Shown here in pieces: positions 41,634-55,000 of a stretch of DNA of 64,000 nucleotides. Position numbers and translations under genes: made by a program. The stretch is from positions 124,001 to 188,000 of the forward strand of contig SZOZ01000007.1 of NCBI GenBank assembly GCA_030263455.1, given 5' to 3'. How positions within the stretch are numbered: the first letter of the stretch is position 1; every line of letters starts with the position of its first letter. A model generated the notes under the pieces. That model made no database searches. It had not been told where the DNA came from and worked only from the letters and a program-made list of their open reading frames with translations. The DNA is from Synechococcales cyanobacterium CNB. Its GTDB lineage: Bacteria; Planctomycetota; Phycisphaerae; Phycisphaerales; UBA1924.

Positions 41634-42695
41634 ATGGCCCAGACGCCGAAACGGGCGCTCATCACAGGGATCACGGGACAGGACGGCTCCTTCCTCGCCG
41701 AGTTCCTCCTCGCCAAGGGCTACGAGGTCCACGGCATCATCCGGCGCGCCAGCAGTTTCAACACGGGACGCATCGACCACGTCTACCAGGACCCCCACCA
41801 CAAGGGCACGCGCCTCTTCCTCCACTACGGAGACCTCTGCGACGCCAACTCCCTCGCCAAGCTCCTCGACCAGACCAAGCCCGACGAGGTCTACAACCTC
41901 GGCGCGCAGAGCCACGTCCGCGTCTCCTTCGACCTCCCCATCTACACCGCCGACGCCGTCGCACTCGGTGCGCTCCGCCTCCTCGAAGCCGTCCGCGACC
42001 ACCAGCAACGCACCGGGCGGCAGGTCCGCTACTACCAGGCCAGTTCCAGCGAGCAGTACGGCCTCGCCGTCGAGACCCCACAGTCCGAGACCACCCCCTT
42101 CCGCCCCCGCTCCCCGTACGCCTGCGCCAAGGTCATGGCCCACTACGCCACCGTGAACTACCGCGAGTCCTACGGCCTGCACGCCTCCTGCGGCATCCTC
42201 TTCAACCACGAATCCGAACGGCGCGGCGAAACCTTCGTCACCCGAAAGATCACCCGCGCCGTCGGACGCATCCGCATGGGCCTCCAGGACAAGGTCTACC
42301 TCGGCAACCTCGACTCCAAGCGCGACTGGGGATACGCCGGCGACTACGTCCGCATGATGTGGACCATGCTCCAGCAGGACGAGCCGGACGACTACGTCAT
42401 CGCCACCGGCGAAACCCGCTCCGTCCGCGATTTCGCCGAGGCCGCCTTCTCGCACGTCGGACTCGACTGGAAGGCCCACGTCGCCTTCGACCCGCGTTAC
42501 CTCCGACCCGCAGAGGTAGACCTGCTGCTGGGCGACGCGACCAAGGCCCGCGCCCGCCTCGGCTGGTCGCCCACCACCACCTTCGACGAACTCGTCCGCC
42601 GCATGGTCGAGCACGACCTCGAACTCGCCCGCCGCGAACGCACCCTCACCGACGCCGGCCACGCCATGCCCGACTTCACGGGGCACGACCAGTAG
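41634..42695 (+). CDS. gmd: GDP-mannose 4,6-dehydratase
   Basis: 353 residues. Short-chain dehydrogenase-type enzyme making GDP-4-keto-6-deoxymannose for fucose-type sugars. NADP-binding [23 protein letters not shown], then [39 protein letters not shown], catalytic SSSEQYG and [30 protein letters not shown] and [25 protein letters not shown] lies upstream of the ATG. Partner fucose-synthase (fcl) or glycosyltransferase genes are absent, so this is a single gene in the window. Confidence 0.95.
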   Translation: MAQTPKRALITGITGQDGSFLAEFLLAKGYEVHGIIRRASSFNTGRIDHVYQDPHHKGTRLFLHYGDLCDANSLAKLLDQTKPDEVYNLGAQSHVRVSFDLPIYTADAVALGALRLLEAVRDHQQRTGRQVRYYQASSSEQYGLAVETPQSETTPFRPRSPYACAKVMAHYATVNYRESYGLHASCGILFNHESERRGETFVTRKITRAVGRIRMGLQDKVYLGNLDSKRDWGYAGDYVRMMWTMLQQDEPDDYVIATGETRSVRDFAEAAFSHVGLDWKAHVAFDPRYLRPAEVDLLLGDATKARARLGWSPTTTFDELVRRMVEHDLELARRERTLTDAGHAMPDFTGHDQ

Positions 42696-42724
42696 ACCGC
42701 GCCCCAGCGTTCACGCCGCAAACC

Positions 42725-45538
<2,814 letters not shown>

Positions 45539-45835
45539 CACGCCAGCCTATCCGGGCCGCGGCTGGTTCACGGCATCCGGGCCGTTCGCACGGGCCGGAC
45601 ACGGGGAGCGAGGAGAGAGGCCCGGCGAGCGGCGCGGCCGCCCTGAAACCCGCACGCCGGGCTTCCGCTCGGCGGTGGGCGAAGAGAGGAGTGCGGGAGC
45701 GGGCGTCTATCGCAGGGCCGGGTTTCGTGTTCGCTTCCGGCCTGCCGCTCCACCTCTACAAGCGACAACCGTCCGCGACACTCACGCGCGCGATCGCCCT
45801 TTCCGCCCCAGCGGTCTCGGGTCGCTCTCCGGGAT
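45539..45835. other. Intergenic stretch without recognisable gene
   Basis: About 300 bases between gatB and the second kinase gene (both leftward). Apart from the kinase -10 element at 45545-45550 I see no convincing gene, RNA or repeat; small open frames here lack a recognisable product. Confidence 0.5.
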
Positions 45836-47407
45836 TCAGCCGTTGCTCAGTTTCTCGATCAGCCTTTCCCGCGCCGCATTCGCGTCCGCCGCCCCACCGC
45901 TCGCCTTCATCACCGCGCCGACCAACCGCCCGATCGCCGCCTGCTTGCCGGAACGCACGTCCTCCGCAGCCCGCGGGTTCTCCGCGATCGCACGCTCGCA
46001 CCAGGCATCGAGCGCCGCGTCGTCCCGCACCGTGATCAGCCCGCGTGACTCGGCCACTACCCGCGGGTCCGCCCCCGCGTGCGCCGGCTCGCAGAGCAGG
46101 GCAAGAAGTTCATCCGCCGCCGTCGAGCCGAGGTCGCCCGCGTCGCGCATCGCCACGATCGCCGCGAGTTGCTCCGCCGACACGCCGAGCCGCGAGACCA
46201 GCGTGCTGCGCTCGTTCGCCAGCCGCGCCCCGTGCTGCAGCACGAACCCCGCCGCCAGACGCCCCGCCCGCTCGCGCGCCACGCCGCGCTCGACCGCACC
46301 GTCCGCCGCCGCGTCCAGAAACTCGCACACCTCGCGCTCCTCGACCAGCTGCGACGCCTCGGCGGGCGAGAGGTCGTAGCCCTCGCAGTACCGGCGCACT
46401 CGAGCGACCGGCAGTTCCGGCAGGCTCGCGCGCAGCCGCTCCACCCACGCCTCACCCATCGCCACCGGCGGCAGGTCCGGGTCGGGGAAGTAGCGGTAGT
46501 CCTCCGCGTCCTCCTTCTCACGCTGCACGTACGTCGCCCCGCGATCCGCGTCCCAGCCGCGCGTGGTCTTCTCGCCCGGGCCGTGCTCGCGCCCGTCAGC
46601 CACCCACCGCCGCGGCTGCTCCGTCAGCTCGTGCGAGATCGCGCCGTGCAACGCACGAAACGAGTTGAGGTTCTTCACCTCCACGATCGGCGTGTGCACG
46701 ACACGCCCGTCACGCAGCGTGAGCCGGCAGTTCACGTTCGGCTCGAATCGCACGTGCCCGCGCTGCATCACGCCCTCCGTCACCCCGAGAAACCGGCACG
46801 TCTGCCGCAGCAGCCGCGCGAACGCCGTCGCCTCGTCCGCAGAGCGAAAGTCCGGCGCGGTCACGATCTCCAGCAGCGGCGTGCCGGCACGGTTCAGGTC
46901 CACGATCGAGAAGTCGATCGCACCACCCCCCGGCGCCTCGTGAAGCAGCTTGCCCGCGTCCTCCTCCAGGTGCGCACGGATGATGCCGATGCGCCGGGTC
47001 GCGCCCGCCGGATCGATCCGCCCCTGCGCGTCCGTCGCCGGCAGTTCGAACACGCCGTCGAAGCACAGCGGCAGGTCGTACTGGCTGATCTGGTACCCCT
47101 TCGGCAGGTCGGGATAGAAGTAGCTCTTCCGATCCCACCGCGAAAGCGGCGCGATCGTGCACCCCAGCGCCAGACCCACCAGCGCGGCCATCTCCACCGC
47201 CGCCCGGTTCATCACCGGCAGCGTACCAGGCAACGCGAGCACCACCGCGTCCGTCAGCGTGTTCGGCCCGGAATCGTGGAACTCGGGGTGCGCGGGGTTG
47301 GACGCACGCGTGAACATCTTCCCACGCGTCGCCAACTCAACGTGAACCTCAAGGCCGATGATCGGCTCGGTGGACACAACGTCAGCCATGGAACGAGCGG
47401 CCGCCAT
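45836..47407 (-). CDS. gatB: Aspartyl/glutamyl-tRNA amidotransferase subunit B
   Basis: 523 residues. Part of GatCAB, which amidates Glu-tRNA-Gln or Asp-tRNA-Asn. GatB signatures: IIGLEVHVELATRGKMFTRASN, DRKSYFYPDLPKGYQISQYD, EEDAGKL, SIVDLNRAGTPLLEIVTAPDFRS, EVKNLNSFRALHGAISHEL, and DAEDYRYFPDPDLPPV; the C-terminal YqeY-like domain binds tRNA (EKLSNG end). gatA and gatC are not next to it. The start at 47407 (MAAARSMADVV) is chosen over 47389 because TACGAT lies 6 bases upstream. Confidence 0.95.
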   Translation of the reverse strand: MAAARSMADVVSTEPIIGLEVHVELATRGKMFTRASNPAHPEFHDSGPNTLTDAVVLALPGTLPVMNRAAVEMAALVGLALGCTIAPLSRWDRKSYFYPDLPKGYQISQYDLPLCFDGVFELPATDAQGRIDPAGATRRIGIIRAHLEEDAGKLLHEAPGGGAIDFSIVDLNRAGTPLLEIVTAPDFRSADEATAFARLLRQTCRFLGVTEGVMQRGHVRFEPNVNCRLTLRDGRVVHTPIVEVKNLNSFRALHGAISHELTEQPRRWVADGREHGPGEKTTRGWDADRGATYVQREKEDAEDYRYFPDPDLPPVAMGEAWVERLRASLPELPVARVRRYCEGYDLSPAEASQLVEEREVCEFLDAAADGAVERGVARERAGRLAAGFVLQHGARLANERSTLVSRLGVSAEQLAAIVAMRDAGDLGSTAADELLALLCEPAHAGADPRVVAESRGLITVRDDAALDAWCERAIAENPRAAEDVRSGKQAAIGRLVGAVMKASGGAADANAARERLIEKLSNG

Positions 47408-47553
47408 CGAAACATCGTACCAGCCTCGCGCCGAAACACGCACAACACCGTGAAAGCGGCGCATGCGCGGATCAGCACCCGAACCATCTCGCACCGGGGC
47501 GGAGTCTCTGCGCCCAGGGGCGGGAACTCGCAGCCCCCGGCTCCATCGTCCTC

Positions 47554-48693
47554 TCAGACTTCGCTCAGCGGGTCGCGGTCCGTCGTCGACACGACGATCT
47601 CGACCCCGGCCACCAGCGTGCGGAGCCGCTCCGCGAGGCGAGGCAGGTAGCCGCGCTCTGTGTTCGTGTGCCCCGCGAGCAGAACGCTCATGCCCGCGTG
47701 CAGTGCGCCCAGAACCGCGTGGTGCGTCATCTCGCCCGTGATGAAGGCGTCGCACCCCTCGCGCCGCGCCAGCGCAGCCAGGTCGCCGCCCGAGCCCGGC
47801 ACGACGCCGAGCGTCGCGATCGGGCGGTCCTCTCCCACCAGCGCGACCTTGATCCGGGCGCGGTCGAGGAAGCCGCGCAGACGCTGGGCGAGTTCGCGCA
47901 TCGTCGCAGGCCGGTCGAGCGTCAGCCGCCGACCGGTGCCCGCGCCACGCAACGGCTTGGGCACGAGCTCGTAGACGTCGAACGCCGGTTCCTCGTAGGG
48001 GTGAAACTTGCGCAGCGTGTCGATCGCCAGCGGCAGCGCCCGCTTCGAGCAGACCATCTCAAGTCGAAGTTCCGAGACCTCTTCCAGCCGACCCGGCGTC
48101 CCGACCGTCGGCCTCGCGCCCTCACCCGCGAGAAACGTGCCCGTCCCCGTCACTCCGAACGAACAGACCCGATACGCCCCGATGATCCCGGCCCCCGCCG
48201 AGGCGAGCGCATTGCGGACCTTCTCCGCCTCCGCGTACGGAACGAAGGTCACGATCTTCACCTCCTGCTCGGGGTCGCGCGCGCCGTGCGGCGTCAATGC
48301 CCGACAGTCCCCCTCCACCCGACCCTGCCCGCCGGAAAGCCCCTCGCACAGCCAGTCGGTCACGCCGCCCGGCGCAGCGTCCAACGCAGTGTGCGGCGAA
48401 TAGATCGCAATCCCCGACTCCGCCGCCCCCAGAATGATGCGCTGACGAGGCGTCCGGTCCGTCACGCGGTTCAGCGGCTCAAAGATCGGCGGGTGGTACG
48501 CGACTATCGCCCGCGCACGCCGATCGATCGCCTCCTCGAGCACGCGCTCCGTCAGGTCGATCGTCAGCAGGACCGGACCGTCCAGCTGACGCGAGGGCGA
48601 GCCGACCTGCAGTCCCACCTTGTCCCACGGCTCAGCGTACTCGAGCGGGGCGATCCGCTGCATCGCATCCATCAGGCTCTGCACCGTGGTCAT
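47554..48693 (-). CDS. Nif3-like dinuclear metal centre protein
   Basis: 379 residues, the long form of the Nif3/YbgI family with a PII-like domain inserted in the middle (EVKIVTFVPYAEAEKVRNALASAGAGIIG). Metal ligands are expected in ARAIVAYHPPIFEP, SPHTALD and the C-terminal GHTNTERGYLPRLAERL. GTP cyclohydrolase I type 2 is the old name; the true substrate is not known. GGAGGAGG precedes the ATG and TAGACT at 48725-48720 is a likely -10, so this gene has a short conventional leader. Confidence 0.9.
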   Translation of the reverse strand: MTTVQSLMDAMQRIAPLEYAEPWDKVGLQVGSPSRQLDGPVLLTIDLTERVLEEAIDRRARAIVAYHPPIFEPLNRVTDRTPRQRIILGAAESGIAIYSPHTALDAAPGGVTDWLCEGLSGGQGRVEGDCRALTPHGARDPEQEVKIVTFVPYAEAEKVRNALASAGAGIIGAYRVCSFGVTGTGTFLAGEGARPTVGTPGRLEEVSELRLEMVCSKRALPLAIDTLRKFHPYEEPAFDVYELVPKPLRGAGTGRRLTLDRPATMRELAQRLRGFLDRARIKVALVGEDRPIATLGVVPGSGGDLAALARREGCDAFITGEMTHHAVLGALHAGMSVLLAGHTNTERGYLPRLAERLRTLVAGVEIVVSTTDRDPLSEV

Positions 48694-48777
48694 GCGCCTC
48701 CTCCGGCCCCGGTCGGAGCAGTCTAGGTGGGTTTCGACCAACTGAAAATCAACCGAACCCCGTACGTATGATCCGCC

Positions 48778-49686
48778 GTGCCGCACGGGACCGTCACTCG
48801 CCGCGCCTACGCCAAACTGAATCTTGCGCTCGCCGTCGGCCCCCCCGAGGGCGAGGCATCCGCACGCCCGGGGTGGCACCGCATCGCCTCGTGGTCGTGC
48901 GCCATCGGACTCGCCGATGAGCTGCGCGCGCGACGCCTCCCCGACGGCGCGGCCAGCACGTGGTCCTTCGCCTGCACGCCCGACGCGCCGCGACGCTTCG
49001 CCTTCGACTGGCCACCCACCGCGGACCTCACCTACCGCGCCCACGCGCTGCTCCAGCACGAGACGCGCCGCCCCCTCCCGACGGCGTTCACGCTCTCGAA
49101 ACGCATCCCGCCACAGGGTGGATTGGGCGGTGGGTCCAGCGACGCTGCCGCTGCCCTCCTCGCCCTCAACGAACTCTTCGAGCTGCGCCTCAGCGCCGAA
49201 CGGCTCCGCGACCTCTCAACCCGAATCGGAAGCGACGTCGCCTTCTTCATCGACGAGACAGACCCCCCCAGGCCCGCACTCGTCACCGGCTTCGCCGACC
49301 GCGTCGAACGCACCACCCCGGCGCCATGCGGGGTCGTGCTCATCGTCCCCCCCTTCGGCTCCGCCACGCCGCAGGCCTACAAGGCGTTCGACTCGCTCCG
49401 TCCAGGCCCCCTCCGCGAGCGCGAAGTCCGCGAGATGGCACGCACAGGCAGGCCGGCACGGGCTGCCCTCTTCAACGACCTGCGCGAAGCCGCGTTCACG
49501 CTCCACCCCGCGCTGCGAACGCTCCGCGATCGCGCCGAGCGCGCGACCAGCCGGCCCGTCCACCTCACCGGGAGCGGGAGCACGCTCTTCGTGCTCTGCG
49601 AAACAAGCGAAATGAACACGATCGCGGAGCGCGCCGCGCGGGCGCTCCCCGACGCCTCGATCGTGGCGACGGAGTGCGTGGGATAA
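48778..49686 (+). CDS. ispE: 4-diphosphocytidyl-2-C-methyl-D-erythritol kinase
   Basis: 302 residues, GHMP kinase of the non-mevalonate isoprenoid pathway. Substrate motif RRAYAKLNLALAVG with the conserved Lys/Asn, ATP-binding KRIPPQGGLGGGSSDAAAALLALNELF, the GSDVAFFI segment and the C-terminal HLTGSGSTLFVLCE. The GTG at 48778 is taken as the start because TATGAT (48767-48772) ends 5 bases before it and no in-frame ATG is near. Other MEP-pathway genes are absent. Confidence 0.9.
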   Translation: MPHGTVTRRAYAKLNLALAVGPPEGEASARPGWHRIASWSCAIGLADELRARRLPDGAASTWSFACTPDAPRRFAFDWPPTADLTYRAHALLQHETRRPLPTAFTLSKRIPPQGGLGGGSSDAAAALLALNELFELRLSAERLRDLSTRIGSDVAFFIDETDPPRPALVTGFADRVERTTPAPCGVVLIVPPFGSATPQAYKAFDSLRPGPLREREVREMARTGRPARAALFNDLREAAFTLHPALRTLRDRAERATSRPVHLTGSGSTLFVLCETSEMNTIAERAARALPDASIVATECVG

Positions 49687-49700
49687 GGCGCGGGGCGATT

Positions 49701-49724
49701 CGCTCCCTCACGGTCGCGGCTCGT
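49701..49724 (+). repeat. Dispersed 24-base repeat, copy 2 (intergenic)
   Basis: Matches 6749-6772 at 23 of 24 positions (CGCTCCCTC at the left, CGGTCGCGGCTCGT at the right). It lies between ispE and the ROK kinase, ending 7 bases before the latter's TACACT -10 element. Confidence 0.6.
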
Positions 49725-49743
49725 CGGGCCGTACACTGGCGGC

Positions 49744-50760
49744 ATGAGCAGGCCCGGACCCATCGTCGGCATCGACCTCGGCGGCACGAACATGCAGATC
49801 GGCGTCGTGACCCGCGACGACCATGCCGCCGGCGTGCGCATCGTCGGACGCTGCCGGCGAAAAACCAAGGCCGACGAGGGGATGGAGAGCGTGCTCGCCA
49901 GAGTCGCCGAGGGCGTCGACCGCGCCTGCGCCGACGCGGGCATCACGCGCGGCGACCTCGAAGCCGTTGGGATCGGCGCGCCCGGCGCGGTCGAGCCTTC
50001 CGCGGGCGTCGTCCTCGAAGCCGTCAACCTGCGCTGGGACAACGTGCCCCTCGCGGGCCTGCTCGCCGAGCGTCTCGGCGTCCCCATCATCGTCGACAAC
50101 GACGTCAACGCCGCGGTCTGGGGAGAGTTCGTCGCCGGCGCGGGCCGCGGCGTCACCGACCTCCTCGGCGTCTGGGTCGGCACCGGCATCGGCGGCGGGC
50201 TTGTCCTCGGCGGACGACTCCACTACGGCCACTTCCTCACCGCGGGCGAGATCGGCCACATGCACGTCCTCCCCACAAACCCACCCGGACAACGAACGCT
50301 CGAACACAACTGCTCACGCTCCGCAGTCGTCGAACGGATCGTGCGCCTCGTACGCAGCAACCGAAAATCCATGGTCACCGAACTCGTCCAGGGCGACTTC
50401 GACAAGATCCGCTCCAAGACCATCGCTGAGGCATACGCCGCCGGCGACTCACTCGTCCGAGAGGTCGTCGACGACTCCGCCGACCTCCTCGGCGCCCACG
50501 TCGGCGGCATCGTCACCCTCCTCGCCCTGCCGCGCGTCGTGCTCGGGGGGGGGCTGACCGAAGCCGTCGGGTCCCCCTACGTCGCCCGCGTGCGCGACGC
50601 CGTCCGCCGCGTGGCATTCCCCGACAAGTGCAAGGCCGTCGACGTCGTCGCCAGCGAACTGCTCGACGACGCAGGCATCATCGGCGCCGCCCTGCTGGCG
50701 GCGGAAAAGATCGACGGACAGGCTGCCGCGAAGCGGCAGAGCGGAAGAGCGACGGTGTGA
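49744..50760 (+). CDS. ROK-family sugar kinase
   Basis: 338 residues. ATP site IVGIDLGGTNMQIGVV, sugar and catalytic region GIGAPGAVEPSAGVV, NLRWDNVPLAGLLAERLGVPIIVDNDVNAAVWGE and GVWVGTGIGGGLVLGGRLHYG, all typical of bacterial glucokinases. The zinc site is incomplete: the histidine in AGEIGHMHV is present but the CxCGxxGC loop is replaced by NPPGQRTLEHNCSRSA. Either it folds without zinc or the substrate differs. TACACT (49732-49737) lies 6 bases before the ATG. A nine-G run (50545-50553) is in frame. Confidence 0.88.
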   Translation: MSRPGPIVGIDLGGTNMQIGVVTRDDHAAGVRIVGRCRRKTKADEGMESVLARVAEGVDRACADAGITRGDLEAVGIGAPGAVEPSAGVVLEAVNLRWDNVPLAGLLAERLGVPIIVDNDVNAAVWGEFVAGAGRGVTDLLGVWVGTGIGGGLVLGGRLHYGHFLTAGEIGHMHVLPTNPPGQRTLEHNCSRSAVVERIVRLVRSNRKSMVTELVQGDFDKIRSKTIAEAYAAGDSLVREVVDDSADLLGAHVGGIVTLLALPRVVLGGGLTEAVGSPYVARVRDAVRRVAFPDKCKAVDVVASELLDDAGIIGAALLAAEKIDGQAAAKRQSGRATV

Positions 50761-50823
50761 CGCCCCGAACGGCGGCACAATCGCCCGGCCCGCGCCCCAT
50801 CCCGTTCCACTCCGTCACTCCCC

Positions 50824-51297
50824 TCACTCACCGAAGTCGATCGTCCCGCTGTCAGAGAACGAAACGCTCGGACGGTTCAGCCCCGCCTCGAACATCGCCT
50901 CCGCGAACGCCCCGGGCGTCACGTAGCGCATCGTGCCCTGCAGGCGATACGCGTGGACGCCGCGCAGCATCCCTTCGCCCGTCCGCAGCGGGACCACCGC
51001 CGGAAGCCGAATCTGCTGCGTCCCGTCACGCCGCAGCGTCGCCTCTGCCGATCGCTCGCCGGTGAAGACACGCCGGTCGTCCACTGTCAGCGAGTAGAAC
51101 ACCTGCCGCAGCGGCAGCTCCACCCGGTTCGGGTTCTCCGCGTCAAGCACGAACTCGACCGCAACCCCCTCGCTCGTACGCTCGACCACGCGAACCTCGC
51201 TCACCGAGAGCGACGGCGCACGAGCGCCGGAGCAGCCCCCCGGCCCGATGCACGCGAGCAGGCTGACCAGAGACAACACGATCGGGTGGCTCTTCAC
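50824..51297 (-). CDS. LEA14-like (WHy-domain) lipoprotein
   Basis: 157 residues from a GTG start. Lipoprotein signal IVLSLVSLLACIGPGGC, then a beta-sandwich resembling the LEA type 2/WHy domain (VSEVRVVERTSEGVAVEFVLDAENPNRVELPLRQVFYSL, GERSAEATL, LRGVHAYRLQGTMRYVTPGAFAEAM). Such domains are associated with dehydration stress or pathogen response; here the role is unknown. TACCCT (51309-51304) is 6 bases before the GTG, which supports this start codon. Confidence 0.75.
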   Translation of the reverse strand: MKSHPIVLSLVSLLACIGPGGCSGARAPSLSVSEVRVVERTSEGVAVEFVLDAENPNRVELPLRQVFYSLTVDDRRVFTGERSAEATLRRDGTQQIRLPAVVPLRTGEGMLRGVHAYRLQGTMRYVTPGAFAEAMFEAGLNRPSVSFSDSGTIDFGE

Positions 51298-51384
51298 GCC
51301 GGGAGGGTATCACGCCGGGCGCGTGCGGATGTTCTGGCACCGAGAACCGCGGCCCGCAGGGCCAAGCCCCGCGACGCAACGCCG

Positions 51385-51894
51385 TCACGTGCCCCCGACC
51401 GGCTGGGCGAACGAGACCCACTCCTCCCCGAAGTGCTCCGGCATCGCCGCGATCGCACCCGCCAGCGCGGGCGCGGCCTCGACGTAGGCAACCCACCGAA
51501 CCATCAGCCAACCCAGCACCGCGCAGCACACGATCGCCGCCACCTCCGCCGCGCGGCGCCGACGCAGACGCAGCAGAATACCCACCGCCAGCACCGTCGT
51601 CGCAAGCTTCCATGCGATCAGCGACAACGGCCCGCCGCCGTGCATCACGATGCGGGCGAGAGGGTTGCTCTCGATCATCCCGACGTGGTTCAGGTACGTC
51701 ATCGTCATGGCAAGGTCAGCCAGGCTCATCACACCTACCGCCGCCATCAGGACCGCCACCCGGCACCCACGCCACTCCGAGCCGAGCAGCACACCCAGCC
51801 CCGCCCAGCCCCGCAGCGGGTGGTGGGACTGCCCGAGGGCGACCGCCGCGCCCCCCCCGACACCCGGCCCGGCCTGTGGAGAACGGAAAGCCAT
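51385..51894 (-). CDS. DUF5658-like small membrane protein
   Basis: 169 residues. Four membrane helices; the segment LADLAMTMTYLNHVGMIESNPLARIVM matches the DUF5658 pattern (D..T...L...G..E.NP). LRLRRRR marks a cytoplasmic loop. Function unknown. The ATG 51894 is the first good start; it lacks both a ribosome site and a TAnnnT element at the usual distance, so an internal start near residue 48 (MAAVGVMSL) is possible. Confidence 0.65.
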   Translation of the reverse strand: MAFRSPQAGPGVGGGAAVALGQSHHPLRGWAGLGVLLGSEWRGCRVAVLMAAVGVMSLADLAMTMTYLNHVGMIESNPLARIVMHGGGPLSLIAWKLATTVLAVGILLRLRRRRAAEVAAIVCCAVLGWLMVRWVAYVEAAPALAGAIAAMPEHFGEEWVSFAQPVGGT

Positions 51895-52043
51895 GTTCGC
51901 TACGCATTTCGGCGCGCCTTGACGGGTCAATGAGCCGACAACGTGCCATACTTCCTTTCGAGCACACCGACCCTCCCGGCCGTGCCGTTGCGGCAGATTG
52001 GGAGGGTCGTACCGATACGCCCACCAGCCGGGAGGCACACCCC

Positions 52044-55000
52044 TTGAACCGACCGAGACCAACCGCGACCCGGCTCGCCGGCGTGGTCCTCGTTCTCGGG
52101 CTAGCCACGCTCGCCCATGCTCAGGTGCCCAACCCCGTCTATATGGACGACTCGCCAAGGGCACGCGACGCCCTCGGCCAACTCGACGCCCTGCTCGCCG
52201 CAGGCAACCACCCGGAAGCGGTTCGCGCGCTCCAGCGCCTTCTCGACGAGGACGCAGAACGCGTCATCGAAACCACGCATGACGCCGACCTCCTCGTCAG
52301 CGTCCGCCGCCGCGTCCATGAACGTCTCCTCGCCGACCCGGACCTGCTCGAACGCTACCGCCTCGCCGAGAGCGAGCGCGCAAGGGCCTTGCTCGCCGCA
52401 GGCGAAGCGCCCTCGGTCGAACGCTCCCGCCTGCTCACCCCCGCAGGGTTCGACGCCGCCCTCCTCGTCGCGCGCGAACACCTCGAAGCCGCCCGCTTCG
52501 AAGCCGCACGCCTCACGCTCGAACAACTCGAAACGCACCCCGACCGCGCTTCCGACGCCAGGCGAGCACGCGACGCCGCCCAGGCCCTCGCCCTCGTCGC
52601 CTCCTACCTCGACCGGCCCGCGGTCTGGGCACGCGCAGAGCGCTGGGCTGACGACGCACTCCCCGATCGACGCGCCGTCGCCTGGCCGGAGGCCGCTGGC
52701 GTGCGCTCCTACGACCCCACCCAGCCCGGACCCGCGATGGACCCCGCCACGCTCCTCCCCACGCCCATGCGCACCGTCGATCTCCGGCCCGGCCGACGCG
52801 AGGCCGAACGGCCCGCACGCTCGGGACGCGGCGGCTCCCTCATCGAGGCACCGTGGCTCTACCCGGCCGTCGTCGGCGACGTCGTCTACATCAGCGACGG
52901 ACAAGCGATCAGCGCCTGGGACCGCTTCACCCTCGCACCGCGCTGGCGCGTCGTGCCTCGCGGCAGCGACGCCGCCGCGATCATGGACGAACCCTTCACC
53001 GCACGCCAAGCACGCTTCGCTCGCACCGTCGAGGACGCCAACGTCGTCGTCGTCGCAGACCGTCTCGCCATCGCCGCCACAGGCATGGCCGCCTCCGGCG
53101 GACGCACAGGCGACACCCGCCTCCACGCGCTCGACCGACGCTCCGGCCGCGTGCTCTGGTCCGTCGCACCCGACGCCCTCGACCCACAACTCGTCGAGGC
53201 CACCGTCCGCGGGCCTGCCGTCGTCGAGGGCGATACCGCGATCGTCTCCCTGCGCAAGTTCCAGCAGTCACGCCGCGTCGTCAGCCTCTATCTCGCCGGC
53301 CTCGACGTCGGCACCGGCGAACTGCGATGGCTCCGACTCCTCGGCAGCGCAGGCTCGCTCGGCTTCCAGACCGTCGGCCGCGCCTCGGACTGGCCGCTCC
53401 TCCACGAAGGAATCGTCTACCGCGCAGACGAACTCGGCCTCGCCGCCGCCGTCGAGGCCGCCACAGGCCGCGTCGTCTGGGCACGCAGGATGCCCGCCGT
53501 CGGACGACAGGGCTACCCCTTCACCCTCCCCTGGGCGACGAATCAGCCCGTCCCCGACCGCGACACCCTGCTCCTCATCGCCCCGGGTCGGCAGGCCATC
53601 CTCCGACTCAACACCCTCACGGGCGCGGTCCTCGGCGCACGCAACGCCGCTGACCTCGGCGAACCGGACTACCTCGTCCGCATCGGCGACCGCCTCGCCG
53701 CTGTCGCCCAGAACCAGATCGCGTTCGTGCCGCTCGCCGAAACCGAGAGCGCCGCGCCGGCCGTCCTGCGCTTCGGGGAGGACGGCATCGTCGGTCGAGT
53801 CGTCGTCTCGGGCGACCGCCTCCTCGCGCCTGTCCCCGAGGGTGTCGCCGTCATCGACCCGGACGCCCCGAACAACGCCAGGATCGTCCGCCTCGACGCC
53901 TCCGGCAACCTCCTCGCCCTGGACAGCCAGCTCCTCGTCCTCGGCAACGAACGCCTCCACAGCTACCTCGTCTGGGAAGAGGCCGCCCGCGTCCTCAGCG
54001 GCCGGATGCAGGAAACGCCCGACGACCCCGACCCCGCCATCACCTTCGCCGAACTCGCCTACCGCGCCGGAAAACCCGACCGCATCATCGGCGCCTGCGA
54101 CGCCGCCCTCGCCGCCATCGACCGCAACCCCGCTTCGGAAGCCAACCGCGCCGCCCGCGAACGCCTCTTCGGCGTCCTGCGCACGATGGTCGAAGCCGCC
54201 AGCCGACGCTGGTTCAGCGAGGGCGCGGCGGACCCCAGCCGACCCGACGCCCCCCCCTCGCCGCGCGACGAGCCGGTCATCGGCGACCTGCGGCTCCTCG
54301 AAGACCTCATCGCCCGACTCGGCCGCGTCGCAGACGCCCCAGAGCAACGCGTCGCACACCTCCTCGCACTCGGACGCCTCCGCGAAGTGCAGAATCGGCA
54401 CCCACTCGCCGTCGAGGTCTACCAATCCGTCCTCGCCGACGCCGCTCTCGCAGGCGCAGCCTGGACCGGCCCCACCCTCAGCGTCCGCGCCGATGTCGAA
54501 GCCTCCAGGCGCGTCCGACGAATCGCCACCGAACGCGGCATGGCCCTCTACGCCCCGTTCGAGAACGAGGCCGCGCAGCGACTCGCCGGGACCAACGACC
54601 CCGGCTCCCTCGAGGCCATCGCCAGGCGCTTCCCCATGGCCGAGGCCGCCGCACGCGCGTGGCTCCGCGCCGCGGAGACGCACGAGCGCGCAGGCCGCGC
54701 TCCCGCCGCCACCGCCGCCCTCGAAGCCGGAATCGAAGTCCTCGAAGCCCGCGCCGCCGCTGGCTCAGCGCCCGACCGCTCGCTCCTCGGCGAACTCGCC
54801 GGAAGGCTCGTGACCACCCTCGTCCGCTCCGGACGCTACGACTCCGCCGCGGACCGCCTCGCCTCGCTCGCGGCGAGGCACGCGCGCCTCGCCCTCACCA
54901 CCGCCGGCACACCCATCGACGCCGAGTCGATACGCGCCGAACTCCTCGGACGACGCGAATCCGCGCGCCGACTCCCCGCCATCGGCGCGTCCGTCCAACG

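Noticed and set aside
45568-45768. Small minus-strand frame between gatB and the second kinase
   Set aside because: Low-complexity composition, no ribosome site, no -10 at the usual distance and no recognisable product.
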